DNA from: CAVWSM01 sp963799425
GTDB taxonomy: Bacteria > Actinomycetota > Actinomycetes > Jiangellales > Jiangellaceae
NCBI GenBank assembly: GCA_963799425.1
Contig: CAWCXA010000009.1
Span: forward strand, 124,001 to 188,000
Length of the DNA: 64,000 nt
Direction of reading: 5' to 3'
Position 1 is the stretch's first letter; each line of letters opens with the position of its first letter. Positions 16,320-24,833 of the stretch are shown piece after piece. The position numbers and the translations under genes are program-made. The notes under the pieces were generated by a model. The model had not been told where the DNA came from. It saw nothing but the letters and a program-made list of their open reading frames with translations, and did not search any database.

Positions 16320-17128
16320 CCGCCACGACCATCTCCCCCGACACGACGGCGGCCGTCCCGGTTCGCCAAGCGGTCCGCACGATACCCACAGCTCGCCTGA
16401 TCAAGAGCGAGCTCCGCAAGATGTTCAACACCCGATCGGGCTTCTGGATGCTGATCAGCATCGGCTTGCTGTCGGTCCTGGCCACCTGCGCGGTCATCAT
16501 CTTCGCGCCCGACGACGAAGTCACCTACGAGAGCTTCGCGACCGCGATCGGCTTCCCGATGTCGGTGATCCTGCCGATGATCGCGATCCTCGGCGTCACC
16601 AGCGAGTGGAGCCAGCGCACTGGGCTCACGACGTTCACCCTGGTGCCGAGCCGCGGCCGCGTGATCGGGGCCAAGGCGATCGCGACGTTCCTGGTCGGCG
16701 TGGTCTCGATGGCCGTCGCCTTCGCTGTCGGTGCCCTGGGCAACCTGGCTGGTTCCGCGCTCGCGGGCGTCGACACGGTCTGGAACATCTCGCTCTCGAC
16801 CGCGCCGCAGATCGTGCTCGGCAACCTCGTCGGTATGGCGATCGGCTTCACGCTCGGCGTCGTACTGCGCAACTCTGCGGCCGCGATCGTCGGCTACTTC
16901 GTCGTGTCCCTCGTCCTGCCGGGCATCCTCGTCCTGCTCGCCCAGGTGCGTGACTGGTTCAGTGACCTGCAGCCGTGGATCGACTGGAACTACACGCAGG
17001 TCGCACTGTTCGAGGGCGGCACGGACACGGCCAGGGAATGGGCCATGCTCGGCTCGACCACGGCTATCTGGATCGTGCTGCCGCTCGTCTTCGGGCTGCT
17101 GTTCCTGCGCCGCTCCGAGGTGAAGTAG
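16316..17128 (+). CDS. ABC-2 type transporter permease
   Basis: 270 residues. A short cytoplasmic head leads into about six membrane helices (around 40-60, 78-100, 125-150, 165-190, 196-220 and 245-265). The head motif RTIPTARLIKSELRKMFNTR is the amphipathic coupling region usual for ABC-2 permeases. It is the partner of the upstream ATPase and should form a dimeric exporter with it. An 8-bp-stem hairpin at 17242-17270 may end the transcript. Confidence 0.92.
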   Translation: MTATTISPDTTAAVPVRQAVRTIPTARLIKSELRKMFNTRSGFWMLISIGLLSVLATCAVIIFAPDDEVTYESFATAIGFPMSVILPMIAILGVTSEWSQRTGLTTFTLVPSRGRVIGAKAIATFLVGVVSMAVAFAVGALGNLAGSALAGVDTVWNISLSTAPQIVLGNLVGMAIGFTLGVVLRNSAAAIVGYFVVSLVLPGILVLLAQVRDWFSDLQPWIDWNYTQVALFEGGTDTAREWAMLGSTTAIWIVLPLVFGLLFLRRSEVK

Positions 17129-17462
17129 CTCCGGGCCGGGGAGCATGCGCCGCGCAGCACCCAGCACGGTCGTCCAAGGGGGTCCACGCGTGAAGGCGGT
17201 CAGCTCCAGGGTCGCGGCGCCAACAGGGGAAGCATGCAATCCCCCGCTCAGCTTGCCAAAACGAGCGGGGTAGGCGTCACCGGCAAGCAGCTGCAGCCCG
17301 CCGAGACGCTGGCTCCTAAGCGACCATGTCGCGGCGGAATGACGCACCGACAGCGCGCCAAGAGTAGGCCGTCACGATTCAGCGGCCGCAGCGGTCCACG
17401 CGCTCCCAGGGCCAGTCGGTGGCGAGCCAGTGGGCGACGGCCTCAGCGAGTGGTACGTCGAG
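17129..17462. other. 334-bp stretch with a hairpin and no gene
   Basis: Besides the hairpin at 17242-17270 I see no coding region with a start and ribosome binding site. The last part may hold degraded upstream sequence of the aldo/keto reductase remnant. Confidence 0.5.
17242..17270 (+). terminator. Possible terminator of the ABC-2 operon
   Basis: An 8-bp perfect stem (CCCCGCTC at 17242-17249 with GAGCGGGG at 17263-17270) encloses a 13-base loop, 113 bases after the permease stop. No T-run follows. Confidence 0.5.
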
Positions 17463-17896
17463 GCTCGCTTCGTGGCCATGCAGGACCAGTACAACCTGAT
17501 CAAGCGTGAGGAGGAGCGAGAGATGCTCCCGATGTGCGCTGACATGGGGTCGACTGTTTCCCGTATTCGCCCCAAGGAAAGGGGCGCCTGACGCGACCGT
17601 GGGGTGAGCAGACCCAACGCTCAGCCAAGGATGCGGTCGCGAAGACCTTCGATCTGGATGTCGACCGTCCGGTCGTCGATGCGGTCCAGAAGGTCGCGTT
17701 AGCCCGGGGGATCCCGATGTCGCAGGTGGCGCTGGCCTGGCTGTTGTCCAAGCCGATCGTGTCGGCCCCGATCGTAGGTGCGACCAAGCAGCACCACCTC
17801 GCCGATGCCGTCGCGGCCCTCGCCGTCACGCTGACCGACGACGAGATCCAGACGCTCGAGAGGCCCTACACACCACAAGCGCCCTACTGGTTCTGA
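17463..17896 (+). pseudogene. Aldo/keto reductase C-terminal remnant, frameshifted
   Basis: Only about 144 codons of a family that is usually 320-335 residues remain. The first segment reads ARFVAMQDQYNLIKREEERE and then MLPMCADMG. At the GGGG run 17546-17549 the frame breaks: reading on after one added G gives VDCFPYSPQGKGRLTRPWGE and continues in frame to the stop at 17894 with PMSQVALAWLLSKP and VSAPIVGATKQHH, the cofactor-binding C-terminus of NADPH-dependent aldo/keto reductases. The N-terminal catalytic Tyr/Lys region is absent. The gene is therefore truncated and carries a one-base deletion. It ends inside the 3' end of the convergent membrane-protein gene. Confidence 0.85.
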
Positions 17897-18330
17897 CCCC
17901 TCCCGCCGGTCAAGGTTGGAGCAGCTGTCCCCAGGGGGTGGCGATGTGCCCCCGCGATTGCCAGGTAGCCGACGATGCCCGACACGGAGCCGAGGAGCGC
18001 GATCGCCCAGACGACGAGGAAGTGCAGGCGTCGCATGAGCAGCTGTACGAGCACTGCGCACAGCATTGAGACGCCGAAGCAGATCGCCGCAGCCGCTACG
18101 ATGCCTCCGTAGGCCCCCGTGCTGGACTGCAGAAGCTCGCCATTGATGCGGCACCTCAGCCCGCCCTCCTCGCCGGTGCAGTCCCAGTAGGAGATCGTGA
18201 CCGGAATACCGACGAACCAGACAAGCACGCCAGGCATTACGAGGACGTACGCGAACACCGCCTCGTACCACGGAACCGGCTCCGGTGGTGCGGCGTAACC
18301 CTTCGGCTGGTGTCGGACCAGAGGTGGCAC
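17884..18330 (-). CDS. Small three-helix membrane protein
   Basis: 148 residues from ATG at 18330. Helices lie near 25-47, 74-99 and 104-128. The first external loop holds a CTGEEGGLRC pair of cysteines that could form a disulphide. The N-terminus is proline-rich and cytoplasmic. No family recognised. It is divergent from the protease gene (71 bp between starts) and runs convergently into the aldo/keto reductase remnant. Confidence 0.62.
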   Translation of the reverse strand: MPPLVRHQPKGYAAPPEPVPWYEAVFAYVLVMPGVLVWFVGIPVTISYWDCTGEEGGLRCRINGELLQSSTGAYGGIVAAAAICFGVSMLCAVLVQLLMRRLHFLVVWAIALLGSVSGIVGYLAIAGAHRHPLGTAAPTLTGGRGQNQ

Positions 18331-18401
18331 GCCCGGGACGATATCCCAACGGAGTTACGCCTCGCGATGACCTTGTTCCCGCGTATCATTCGGGCGGCAG
18401 C

Positions 18402-19400
18402 ATGCTCTTTCCAGAGACGACTCTGGGTGGGCTGGGGGAGGCCGCCGTGAAGATTGACTGGGTTGACCCGTCGGCCGCGGGGCGTTGGCGTGAGCGCGCT
18501 GACGTGCGGGCCTCGAGCGATGATGCGTTACGCGCCGGGCAACCGTCGCCCGCCAATCCACCCGACTTGCTGGCGCGACGTGTCGACCGGCTCACGCGGG
18601 TGCACCACGTCAGGGAGGCGACGCTCGAGCGGATCATCGGCGGTGATGAACTGCTCTCATCGTCGTACCTGACACACGGCGCACGGGCGATGCGCGCCGT
18701 CGGGCGCGTGGTTATCGGCAACAACGCGGGCTACGGCACCGGGTTCCTCATCGCCGAGCGGGTCCTGATGACCAACAACCACGTCCTCGCGACGGCGGCT
18801 GAGGCAGCCGGCAGCTCGGTGCAGTTCAACTACGAGGAGCGCGACGACGGCGCCGTCCGGCCCAAGAAGTACCCGCTCTGTCCCGACCAGCTGTTCGTGA
18901 CCAACAAGGCTCTCGACTACAGCGTCGTCGCTGTGGGTGGCACGCGAGCGCCGGGCGCAGCCCAGGGGTTGCTGCCCCTTATCGGCGCAACGGGCAAGGC
19001 GATGGTCGGCGAGTGGCTCAATATCGTGCAGCACCCCGAGGGCGACACCAAGCGCATCGCGATCCGGGAGAACCGCCTCAAAGATGAGCTCCCCCGGTTC
19101 CTGCACTACTTCGCCGACACCAACCCCGGCTCGAGCGGCTCACCGGTGCTCAACGACCAGTGGGAGGTCGTGGCGTTGCACCACAGCGGCGTGCCTGACA
19201 TCGACGGGCAGGGTCGTTATCTCAAGAGTGACGGGTCCGTCTGGTCGCCTGATGACGGCGACGACTCGATTCACTGGGTCGCCAACGAGGGCATCCGAGC
19301 CAGCGTCATCGTCAAGGACCTGAAGAAGAAGCACGCCAAGATGAACGGCGCCGCGGGAACGCTGCTGGCGACCGTCTTCGCCGCAGGGGAGCAGCCATGA
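18402..19400 (+). CDS. Trypsin-like serine peptidase
   Basis: 332 residues from ATG at 18402. The N-terminal helical part (about 30-100) includes LERIIGGDELLSSSYLTHGARAMRAVGR, seen in bacterial trypsin-like proteins that carry effector modules. The protease domain (about 100-315) has the triad H127 (TNNHVL), D172 (ALDYSVVAV) and S245 (NPGSSGSPVL). There is no signal peptide, so it should act in the cytoplasm, unlike most secreted trypsins. It overlaps the following alpha/beta-hydrolase gene by 4 bp (ATGA). The pairing of a cytoplasmic trypsin-like protease with a second hydrolase recalls conflict or regulated-proteolysis modules, but no sensor or caspase-like partner is visible. Confidence 0.86.
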   Translation: MLFPETTLGGLGEAAVKIDWVDPSAAGRWRERADVRASSDDALRAGQPSPANPPDLLARRVDRLTRVHHVREATLERIIGGDELLSSSYLTHGARAMRAVGRVVIGNNAGYGTGFLIAERVLMTNNHVLATAAEAAGSSVQFNYEERDDGAVRPKKYPLCPDQLFVTNKALDYSVVAVGGTRAPGAAQGLLPLIGATGKAMVGEWLNIVQHPEGDTKRIAIRENRLKDELPRFLHYFADTNPGSSGSPVLNDQWEVVALHHSGVPDIDGQGRYLKSDGSVWSPDDGDDSIHWVANEGIRASVIVKDLKKKHAKMNGAAGTLLATVFAAGEQP

Positions 19401-20230
19401 CCACGTACATTCTCGTCCACGGCCGCGGCCAGGAGCGCAAGAAAGCCAGCGGCCTGACCACCACATGGGTCAAGGCGCTCAATGCCGGGCTTGGGGTCGC
19501 CGGCGGTGCCGAGGTGCGCACGGCCGACGTCCGCCTGCCCTACTACGGCGACGCGCTTGCCGACCTGGTCAAGCGCCGAGGCGGAAAGAACAACTCGCCC
19601 AACCTCGAGGCTGTCGACGAGGTCGACCGGCTGCTAGCGGCGATGGCCGCGGAGGCGGCCGCGCGCAATGGCTGGCAGCCGCCGGTACGCGAGGAAGGCT
19701 TTGGGCTGCCCAAGTTTCTCGGTCCCGCCCTGGACTGGCTGGCCAGCCACAGCTCGCTCGACGAGCGCATCATCCGCGCGCATCTCAGCGACGTCGCCTA
19801 CTACCTCGCCGACGAGACGTGCCGCAAGGCAGTCCTCGACATCGTGCGCGAGGCCGTCGATGGTGTGACCGGTCCCGTCGTGGTGGTGGGTCACAGCCTC
19901 GGATCAGTGGTGGCGTACGACTTCGTGGCGTCCGGCGAGATGCCCCGTGGCGTCGACGTACGGCTGCTGCTGACCGCCGGATCACCGCTCGGCCTCGAGA
20001 TCGTGCGCAATCACCTGCCGTCCGGAGCCCGGTATCCCGCCGGCGTTCGGCGCTGGGTGAGTGCCTACAGCCGCAACGACCCGGTCGCCATCGGCCACCC
20101 GATCAAGGCCTTCTACAAGGGCGATTCGAAGGTGGCCGACCTCGAGGTCAGCAACCCAGGCGATGCGGCACACAGCATTGGGGCCTACCTCGGCCACAAG
20201 ACTGTCGGCACCGCCCTCGCCAAGGCCTGA
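19397..20230 (+). CDS. Alpha/beta-hydrolase coupled to the protease gene
   Basis: 277 residues. TTYILVHGRGQERK forms the first strand and oxyanion region; VVVVGHSLGSVVAYDF gives the nucleophile S168; the likely catalytic histidine is in DAAHSIGAYLGH near 260. A long helical insertion (about 60-150) sits between strand 2 and the nucleophile elbow. There is no signal peptide. Related stand-alone proteins are annotated as lipase-like hydrolases without a known substrate. It starts 4 bp inside the protease gene, so the two are almost certainly co-translated. It is convergent with the lipoprotein gene at 20237, with 6 bp between. Confidence 0.82.
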   Translation: MTTYILVHGRGQERKKASGLTTTWVKALNAGLGVAGGAEVRTADVRLPYYGDALADLVKRRGGKNNSPNLEAVDEVDRLLAAMAAEAAARNGWQPPVREEGFGLPKFLGPALDWLASHSSLDERIIRAHLSDVAYYLADETCRKAVLDIVREAVDGVTGPVVVVGHSLGSVVAYDFVASGEMPRGVDVRLLLTAGSPLGLEIVRNHLPSGARYPAGVRRWVSAYSRNDPVAIGHPIKAFYKGDSKVADLEVSNPGDAAHSIGAYLGHKTVGTALAKA

Positions 20231-20236
20231 GCCGAC

Positions 20237-21217
20237 TCAGTAGCTGTACGGGTCGGCCGGCGCATCCGTTGTCCCTGTGCCGGTTGTTGTGGTGACGTGC
20301 CAGGTCAGAGTCTGACCGTCGAAGGTATCGGCCAGCCCGTCTCCGTTGACCTCGCCCGCCGAGTCCTCCGAGAAGGTGTAGAGCGGACGACCATCGAGGG
20401 TCACCTGGTCGTCGCCGTCGGGCCGTTGCACCGTGCTCAGCTCACCGGACACGTCACCGCTTGGTTCGCCACTGTCGCTCACGAGGGGCTCCCAGAACGC
20501 CAGGCATCCGTCACTCACGCACAGGACGTTTCCATCTGCTTCCTCGTCTGACACGTAGAGCGCCTGGCCGGAGGCATTCACAAGCACCGACTGCCCGTCG
20601 ATGTCTGCGACTCCGACCGTGGCGCCGTCCGGCACAGAGACGGGCTCAGTTGCGGCACCGTCGTCGTCGCCTCCGCATGCGCTGAGCAGCAGCGCGGCGA
20701 CCGCGAGCATGCTGGGCATGACGGCTCGTAGGGTTCGATTCTTCGTTTCCATACGGTGCATCTCCTCGGGCTTCCTGGTGTTGTCCGCACGGTCGGTGCC
20801 AGACGATCCGCCGAACAGGTGTGAGACAAGGAACGCGCCGAGCAGGACTACGGTCGTCACCTCACTGATCCGCGATAGCCGGATCATGTCGGGGTGGAAG
20901 CCGGGCTCCATGAACCCGAACAACGGCCGCCGCTCGGCGATCAGCAACATGACGAGAGAGCCTGCGGACAGAGCGAGGCCGCCGAGGGCGAGGAGCGTGA
21001 CCACTTGCCTGCCCCAGCGCCGGACGAGCCGCTCGACCGGCAGCAACAGTCCCAAGCCCATGACCGTGGCCGCGAGGAAGTTGAGCATGAACAAGACGCC
21101 GATCGTCTCGATTTCGGCGTAGCCGTCCTGATACTCCCTGAGGTGGACGCCGCCGACGACGAGCAGCGACAACGCTCCGAGCCGTCGTATGACCTGCCAC
21201 CCAGTGCCAAGAGTCAT
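20237..21217 (-). CDS. Four-helix membrane domain fused in frame to a lipoprotein domain
   Basis: From ATG 21217 the frame encodes 326 residues. The first 140 form about four membrane helices (starting MTLGTGWQVIRRLGALSLLV). Then, without a stop, comes a complete lipoprotein: METKNRTLRAVMPSML-AVAALLLSAC with a lipobox cysteine, followed by two COG4315-type repeats (ASGQALYVSDEEADG and GRPLYTFSEDSAG). Homologues of the two halves are normally separate genes. An internal ATG at 20752 has GAGGAG 9 bases upstream (complement of 20762-20767), so the lipoprotein could be made on its own from there (20237-20752, 171 residues). Both products may exist. Function unknown. Confidence 0.72.
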   Translation of the reverse strand: MTLGTGWQVIRRLGALSLLVVGGVHLREYQDGYAEIETIGVLFMLNFLAATVMGLGLLLPVERLVRRWGRQVVTLLALGGLALSAGSLVMLLIAERRPLFGFMEPGFHPDMIRLSRISEVTTVVLLGAFLVSHLFGGSSGTDRADNTRKPEEMHRMETKNRTLRAVMPSMLAVAALLLSACGGDDDGAATEPVSVPDGATVGVADIDGQSVLVNASGQALYVSDEEADGNVLCVSDGCLAFWEPLVSDSGEPSGDVSGELSTVQRPDGDDQVTLDGRPLYTFSEDSAGEVNGDGLADTFDGQTLTWHVTTTTGTGTTDAPADPYSY

Positions 21218-21344
21218 TAGTCCCGCTCCCGCTCCCGCTCGTTCGAGTGGTTCTTGCCAGGTACTACGGGCCGATGGCCCCGGTGGGATTTCCCCTCCGC
21301 CGCGCGTGTGACGCAAGGCACCCAGGAGTGCGAGACTTCGGCGC

Positions 21345-22292
21345 GTGGGCGAACCATGGGTCACTGACGTGCTGGGCCAGCCGTATGAGGCTCTGACCCT
21401 CCCGTTGCGCGACGACGAGGAAGGCGAGGTGCTCGCAACGCTCGTAAGGCGTCGGGCACCCGAGCCGACGCGACGGGCAGTGCTCTACCTGCACGGTTTC
21501 ATCGACTACTTCTTCCAGACGCACTTGGCGGACTTCTTCGTCGACGAGGGGTACGACTTCTACGCGCTGGACCTACGCAAGTACGGCAGATCGATGCGAC
21601 CGCACCAGACTGCCAACTACGTCGCGAGCCTCGCGGCGTACGCCGAGGAGATCGATGCCGCAGTCGAGCTGATCCGCGAGGAGCACGACGTCCTGCTCGT
21701 CAACGCGCACTCGACCGGAGGGCTCGTCGCGGCGCTCTGGGCACACCACCGTCCCGGCCAGGTCGACGGGTTATTCCTCAACAGCCCGTTCCTCGATCTG
21801 CGTGCGACGTGGGTGGAGCGTCACGTGCTGGCTCCTGGCGGGGACCTGCTGGCGAAAGCCTCCCCGAAGTCGGCAGTCCCCGCGGGGCTGAACCCCTATT
21901 ACGCGCAGAGCATTCACCGCAACTGGCGGGGCAAGTGGGACTACGACCTCGACTGGAAGCCGGCGGAGGGCTTTCCCGTGCGGGCGGCGTGGCTGGCGGC
22001 GATCCGGCGCGGCCAGCGATCGGTCGTCCGGGGTCTGGGGATCGACGTGCCGATCCTCGTCATGTCCTCAACGCAGAGTCACACACCGCGGGCGTGGGAC
22101 GAAGTGCTGCACACCAGCGATGCGATCCTCGATGCGGAGTCGATCGCCCGGTTGGCTCCTCGGTTGGGGCGGCACGTGACGATCGTGCGCATTGACGGTG
22201 GCTTGCACGACCTGACGCTCTCTGCAGACCCGGTGCGGGCGCGGGTCTTCGACGAGCTCGAGCGGTGGCTGGGCGCCTACCTGGCGACCTGA
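21345..22292 (+). CDS. Alpha/beta-hydrolase, monoacylglycerol-lipase-like
   Basis: 315 residues from GTG at 21345. Motifs: AVLYLHGFIDYFFQTHLADF (oxyanion loop HGF), ALDLRKYGRS, the nucleophile elbow NAHSTGG with serine near 124, and a C-terminal DGGLHDLTLS with the catalytic histidine. The NSPFLDL and NPYY segments are typical of serine aminopeptidase S33 / monoglyceride lipase relatives. It probably hydrolyses acyl esters in the cytoplasm; no signal peptide. Its 3' end overlaps the end of the convergent lipoprotein gene by 16 bp. Confidence 0.86.
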   Translation: MGEPWVTDVLGQPYEALTLPLRDDEEGEVLATLVRRRAPEPTRRAVLYLHGFIDYFFQTHLADFFVDEGYDFYALDLRKYGRSMRPHQTANYVASLAAYAEEIDAAVELIREEHDVLLVNAHSTGGLVAALWAHHRPGQVDGLFLNSPFLDLRATWVERHVLAPGGDLLAKASPKSAVPAGLNPYYAQSIHRNWRGKWDYDLDWKPAEGFPVRAAWLAAIRRGQRSVVRGLGIDVPILVMSSTQSHTPRAWDEVLHTSDAILDAESIARLAPRLGRHVTIVRIDGGLHDLTLSADPVRARVFDELERWLGAYLAT

Positions 22293-23611
22293 GCCCCCGC
22301 CACCGTCTCGCGGAGGGCCGATGCGGCTTCGGCCGCGGCGGCGACGTCCTCATCCCCGGCAGCCGCCTCCAGGGCCGCCAGGCCCTGACTCACCTCATTG
22401 CTGAACGCTTGCGAGACGCTCGGCGCTACGCGGTCCCAGACCCAGCCCAAGGTCGTCGAATCGCCCATCACCGCCGACGTGTCCTCGGCGTCGGTATCGA
22501 CGAGCACCTGCATGACCCAGAGCTCGAACCGGTCGAGGTCGATATCGCTCACCGGCCGGTAGGGCAGTTGGAGGTCGAGTCCGAGCCGCGCCACATCGAG
22601 GGCCGCCTGGCTGGATTCGGCCACCTGCCGCGAGTCGACCGCCGAGACAAATCTGACTAGCGCACCGCTCAGCGGGTCCTCGATGCGTAACGGAACACCG
22701 CGAGCCCGGGTGGCTTCCCACGCGGCAGTGACCCGATTAGCGGCCGCGGCTGCCGTGCTCCAGTCCTCCGACTGGGCCGCGCCATAGACGACCAAGGCAG
22801 CGTCAACGAGCGTGCCGAGGTCGGCCGGCATAGGCCCCGGGTGCGCATCGGCGGGCACGGCGAGGGCCAGTGCCTCAAGGTCGTCCCCGGCACCGGTGAG
22901 GAACTCGCCGTAGCCAGGAGCGAAAATCTTGCCTTCGATGTTGCCCTCGAGCAGGTGTAGCTCCGAGACGGTCATCGCCCCGGGGACGGGGCCGCGAGGG
23001 CCGTATACCGTGCGACCTGTCTCCTCGACGGTGACCTCTTCGAAGACGAGGTCAGGGATGTTCTCCGGCCGGTAGACGTCACCCACCTGTGGCGAGGCGG
23101 GCATGATCATCGCAACCGGCCCGTCCTTGCCCGCGAGCCACGTGCCATCCCTGTCGGCGAGCTCGCCGTCCTCGTAGTTGAAGACGTCCTCGCCGAAATA
23201 CCAGACCGACCCGTCGTCCGCTTGGGCGTACCAGTCCAGAGCCACTTCCTTGAGGCGGCCGTCGAGGAACGCGATGTATTGCGATTCCAAGGTCTGGATC
23301 TGCTGGCCGTTGACCTCGATCGTCTTGGGTTCGGCGAGCAGAGTTGTTTCGACGCGGAGGTCCCCGCCGTCCTCGGTGCCAAGCAACAACGCGGAATGCA
23401 GGTTGCTGATAGGGAACAGCGGATTGGTCACCTGCGTCGGGTTGGAGAAGGCGGGTTCGGCGAGATCGACCCGTGCACTTTCGGGTGCGGTCTGTAGTGG
23501 GCTCAGCGTGGCCGTGGCCGTGGCCTGAGGCGAGCCGTTGGACTCGTCGCCCGTGCACCCCGTGGTGATCAACACGGCTAGGGCGCCGATCGTGCACAGC
23601 GGACCCCGCAT
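22277..23611 (-). CDS. Secreted lipoprotein of unknown function
   Basis: 444 residues from ATG at 23611. The signal peptide ends in a lipobox (AVLITTGC, cysteine at about 19), so it should be lipid-anchored outside the membrane. Residues 50-260 form one domain with FSNPTQVTNPLFPISNLHSALLLG, a DGSVWYFGEDVFNYEDGE stretch and PEDIPDLVFEE-like strands; this resembles proteins annotated only as hypothetical in actinobacteria. Residues 265-440 are mostly helical. The frame extends upstream to 23656, but ATG 23611 gives the proper signal peptide. It is a single gene between convergent and divergent neighbours. Confidence 0.78.
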   Translation of the reverse strand: MRGPLCTIGALAVLITTGCTGDESNGSPQATATATLSPLQTAPESARVDLAEPAFSNPTQVTNPLFPISNLHSALLLGTEDGGDLRVETTLLAEPKTIEVNGQQIQTLESQYIAFLDGRLKEVALDWYAQADDGSVWYFGEDVFNYEDGELADRDGTWLAGKDGPVAMIMPASPQVGDVYRPENIPDLVFEEVTVEETGRTVYGPRGPVPGAMTVSELHLLEGNIEGKIFAPGYGEFLTGAGDDLEALALAVPADAHPGPMPADLGTLVDAALVVYGAAQSEDWSTAAAAANRVTAAWEATRARGVPLRIEDPLSGALVRFVSAVDSRQVAESSQAALDVARLGLDLQLPYRPVSDIDLDRFELWVMQVLVDTDAEDTSAVMGDSTTLGWVWDRVAPSVSQAFSNEVSQGLAALEAAAGDEDVAAAAEAASALRETVAGAQVAR

Positions 23612-23685
23612 CTTCGCCCCCAGAGCTGCAAGATCCTCTGTGCAGGCAACGTACACAGAGGATCTCTTTACCGATTGACTAGCTG

Positions 23686-24009
23686 TCAGTCGTCGCCAGC
23701 GCCCTCGGACTCGTTGTCGGTCTCGCTGCCGACGACGGTGAAGTCCTTGTCGAGCTGTACGTCGACCTGACCGCCATCCGGCAGGGTCACCTCGACCTCG
23801 TAGTAGCTCTCCTCGTCGCCAACCTCGGTCTCCGTGACAGTCCCGCCACCGGTCTCCGCCAGCGCGGCGTCGGACGCCTTCTTCAGTGCGTCGCCGGTGA
23901 TCGGCGTGTCGGAGGCGTCATCGTCTGCGGATGCCAGAGCGGCCCCCGTTGCACCGACAAGCGCAGCTGCCACCACGCCGGCGATGATCAACTTGTTCTT
24001 GCGCTGCAT
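23686..24009 (-). CDS. PepSY-domain secreted protein
   Basis: 107 residues from ATG at 24009, with a good ribosome binding site (AGGAGTAGAA). An N-terminal signal/anchor (KLIIAGVVAAALVGATGAALA) precedes a single PepSY domain: TPITGDALKKASDAALAETG, then TETEVGDEESYYEVEVTLPDG and VDVQLDKDFTVVG. PepSY domains are thought to bind or inhibit proteases, or to sense envelope conditions. The gene is divergent from the response-regulator gene at 24162, a common arrangement in which the two-component system controls the PepSY gene. Confidence 0.88.
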   Translation of the reverse strand: MQRKNKLIIAGVVAAALVGATGAALASADDDASDTPITGDALKKASDAALAETGGGTVTETEVGDEESYYEVEVTLPDGGQVDVQLDKDFTVVGSETDNESEGAGDD

Positions 24010-24068
24010 TTCTACTCCTCAGGTGCGTTGCTGATGACCCCAGCATGCAACAGGCTCGCTGACGCTGT

Positions 24069-24096
24069 GCTGAACGCAGCTGAACGAAGGCTGAAC
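24069..24096. promoter_or_regulatory. Three GCTGAAC direct repeats, likely response-regulator site
   Basis: GCTGAAC occurs at 24069-24075, 24079-24085 and 24090-24096, i.e. at 10- and 11-bp intervals, all on one face of the helix, between the divergent PepSY and response-regulator genes. OmpR-family regulators bind tandem direct repeats of about this length and period. That this is their operator is inference. Confidence 0.6.
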
Positions 24097-24161
24097 CGCA
24101 GTCCCCAGTCTCCGCCTGGGCGGCCACACTTGTCTCCGGGAAGGGGCATGAGAAGGGCGAG

Positions 24162-24833
24162 ATGAAGCTGTTGCTCGTCGAGGACGACGTGAAGCTCGCG
24201 GCCGCCGTGCGCCGCGGGCTTCAGGCTGAGGGCTTTTCCGTGGAGACTGCCCCGGACGGTCGCGAAGGGCTGTGGCGGGCGCAGGAGGGGTCGTACGACC
24301 TGATCGTCCTCGACCTGATGCTCCCGGGTCGCAACGGCTTTCAGATCTGCGCCGATCTTCGCAAAGCCGGCATCTGGACTCCGATCCTGATGCTCACGGC
24401 CAAGGACGGTGAGCTCGACGAGGCAGAGGCGCTCGACACGGGCGCCGACGACTACCTGACCAAGCCGTTCTCGTTTGCCGTGCTCGTGGCTCGCATCCGG
24501 GCTTTGCTGCGTCGGGCAGATGTTCGTGCGCCCGTGCTGGCAGCCGTGGGCGACCTGGCGCTCGACCCAGCGGAGCGTCGCGTCCATCGCAACGGGGTGG
24601 AGCTCTCGCTGACTGCCCGCGAGTTCGACGTGCTCGAGTTTCTCGCGCGCCGGCCCGGTCAGGTGCTGAGCAAACGCGCGATCATCGCCGGAGTCTGGGA
24701 CGACGACTTCGACGGTGATCCCAACATCGTGGAGGTGTACGTGCGGCGGCTGCGGGTCAAGCTGGCTGAGCCTCCGGACGGACCGCGCATCGAAACCGTA
24801 CGAGGCGCGGGCTATCGCCTCGTCGCACCGTGA
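24162..24833 (+). CDS. OmpR-family response regulator
   Basis: 223 residues. The receiver domain (1-115) has acidic pocket E7-D8-D9, phosphoacceptor D51 (VLDLMLPG) and K101 (LTKPF). The winged-helix DNA-binding domain (about 125-222) includes LTAREFDVLEFLARRPGQVLS and NIVEVYVRRLRVKL ... IETVRGAGYRL. It is the partner of the histidine kinase encoded next, which overlaps it by 4 bp (GTGA). Ribosome binding site AGAAGGGCGA precedes the ATG. Confidence 0.96.
   Translation: MKLLLVEDDVKLAAAVRRGLQAEGFSVETAPDGREGLWRAQEGSYDLIVLDLMLPGRNGFQICADLRKAGIWTPILMLTAKDGELDEAEALDTGADDYLTKPFSFAVLVARIRALLRRADVRAPVLAAVGDLALDPAERRVHRNGVELSLTAREFDVLEFLARRPGQVLSKRAIIAGVWDDDFDGDPNIVEVYVRRLRVKLAEPPDGPRIETVRGAGYRLVAP

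Noticed and set aside
15420..17128. Antibiotic-resistance exporter
   Set aside because: The ATPase resembles the DRR/BcrA type, but no biosynthetic or resistance neighbour supports a drug substrate.
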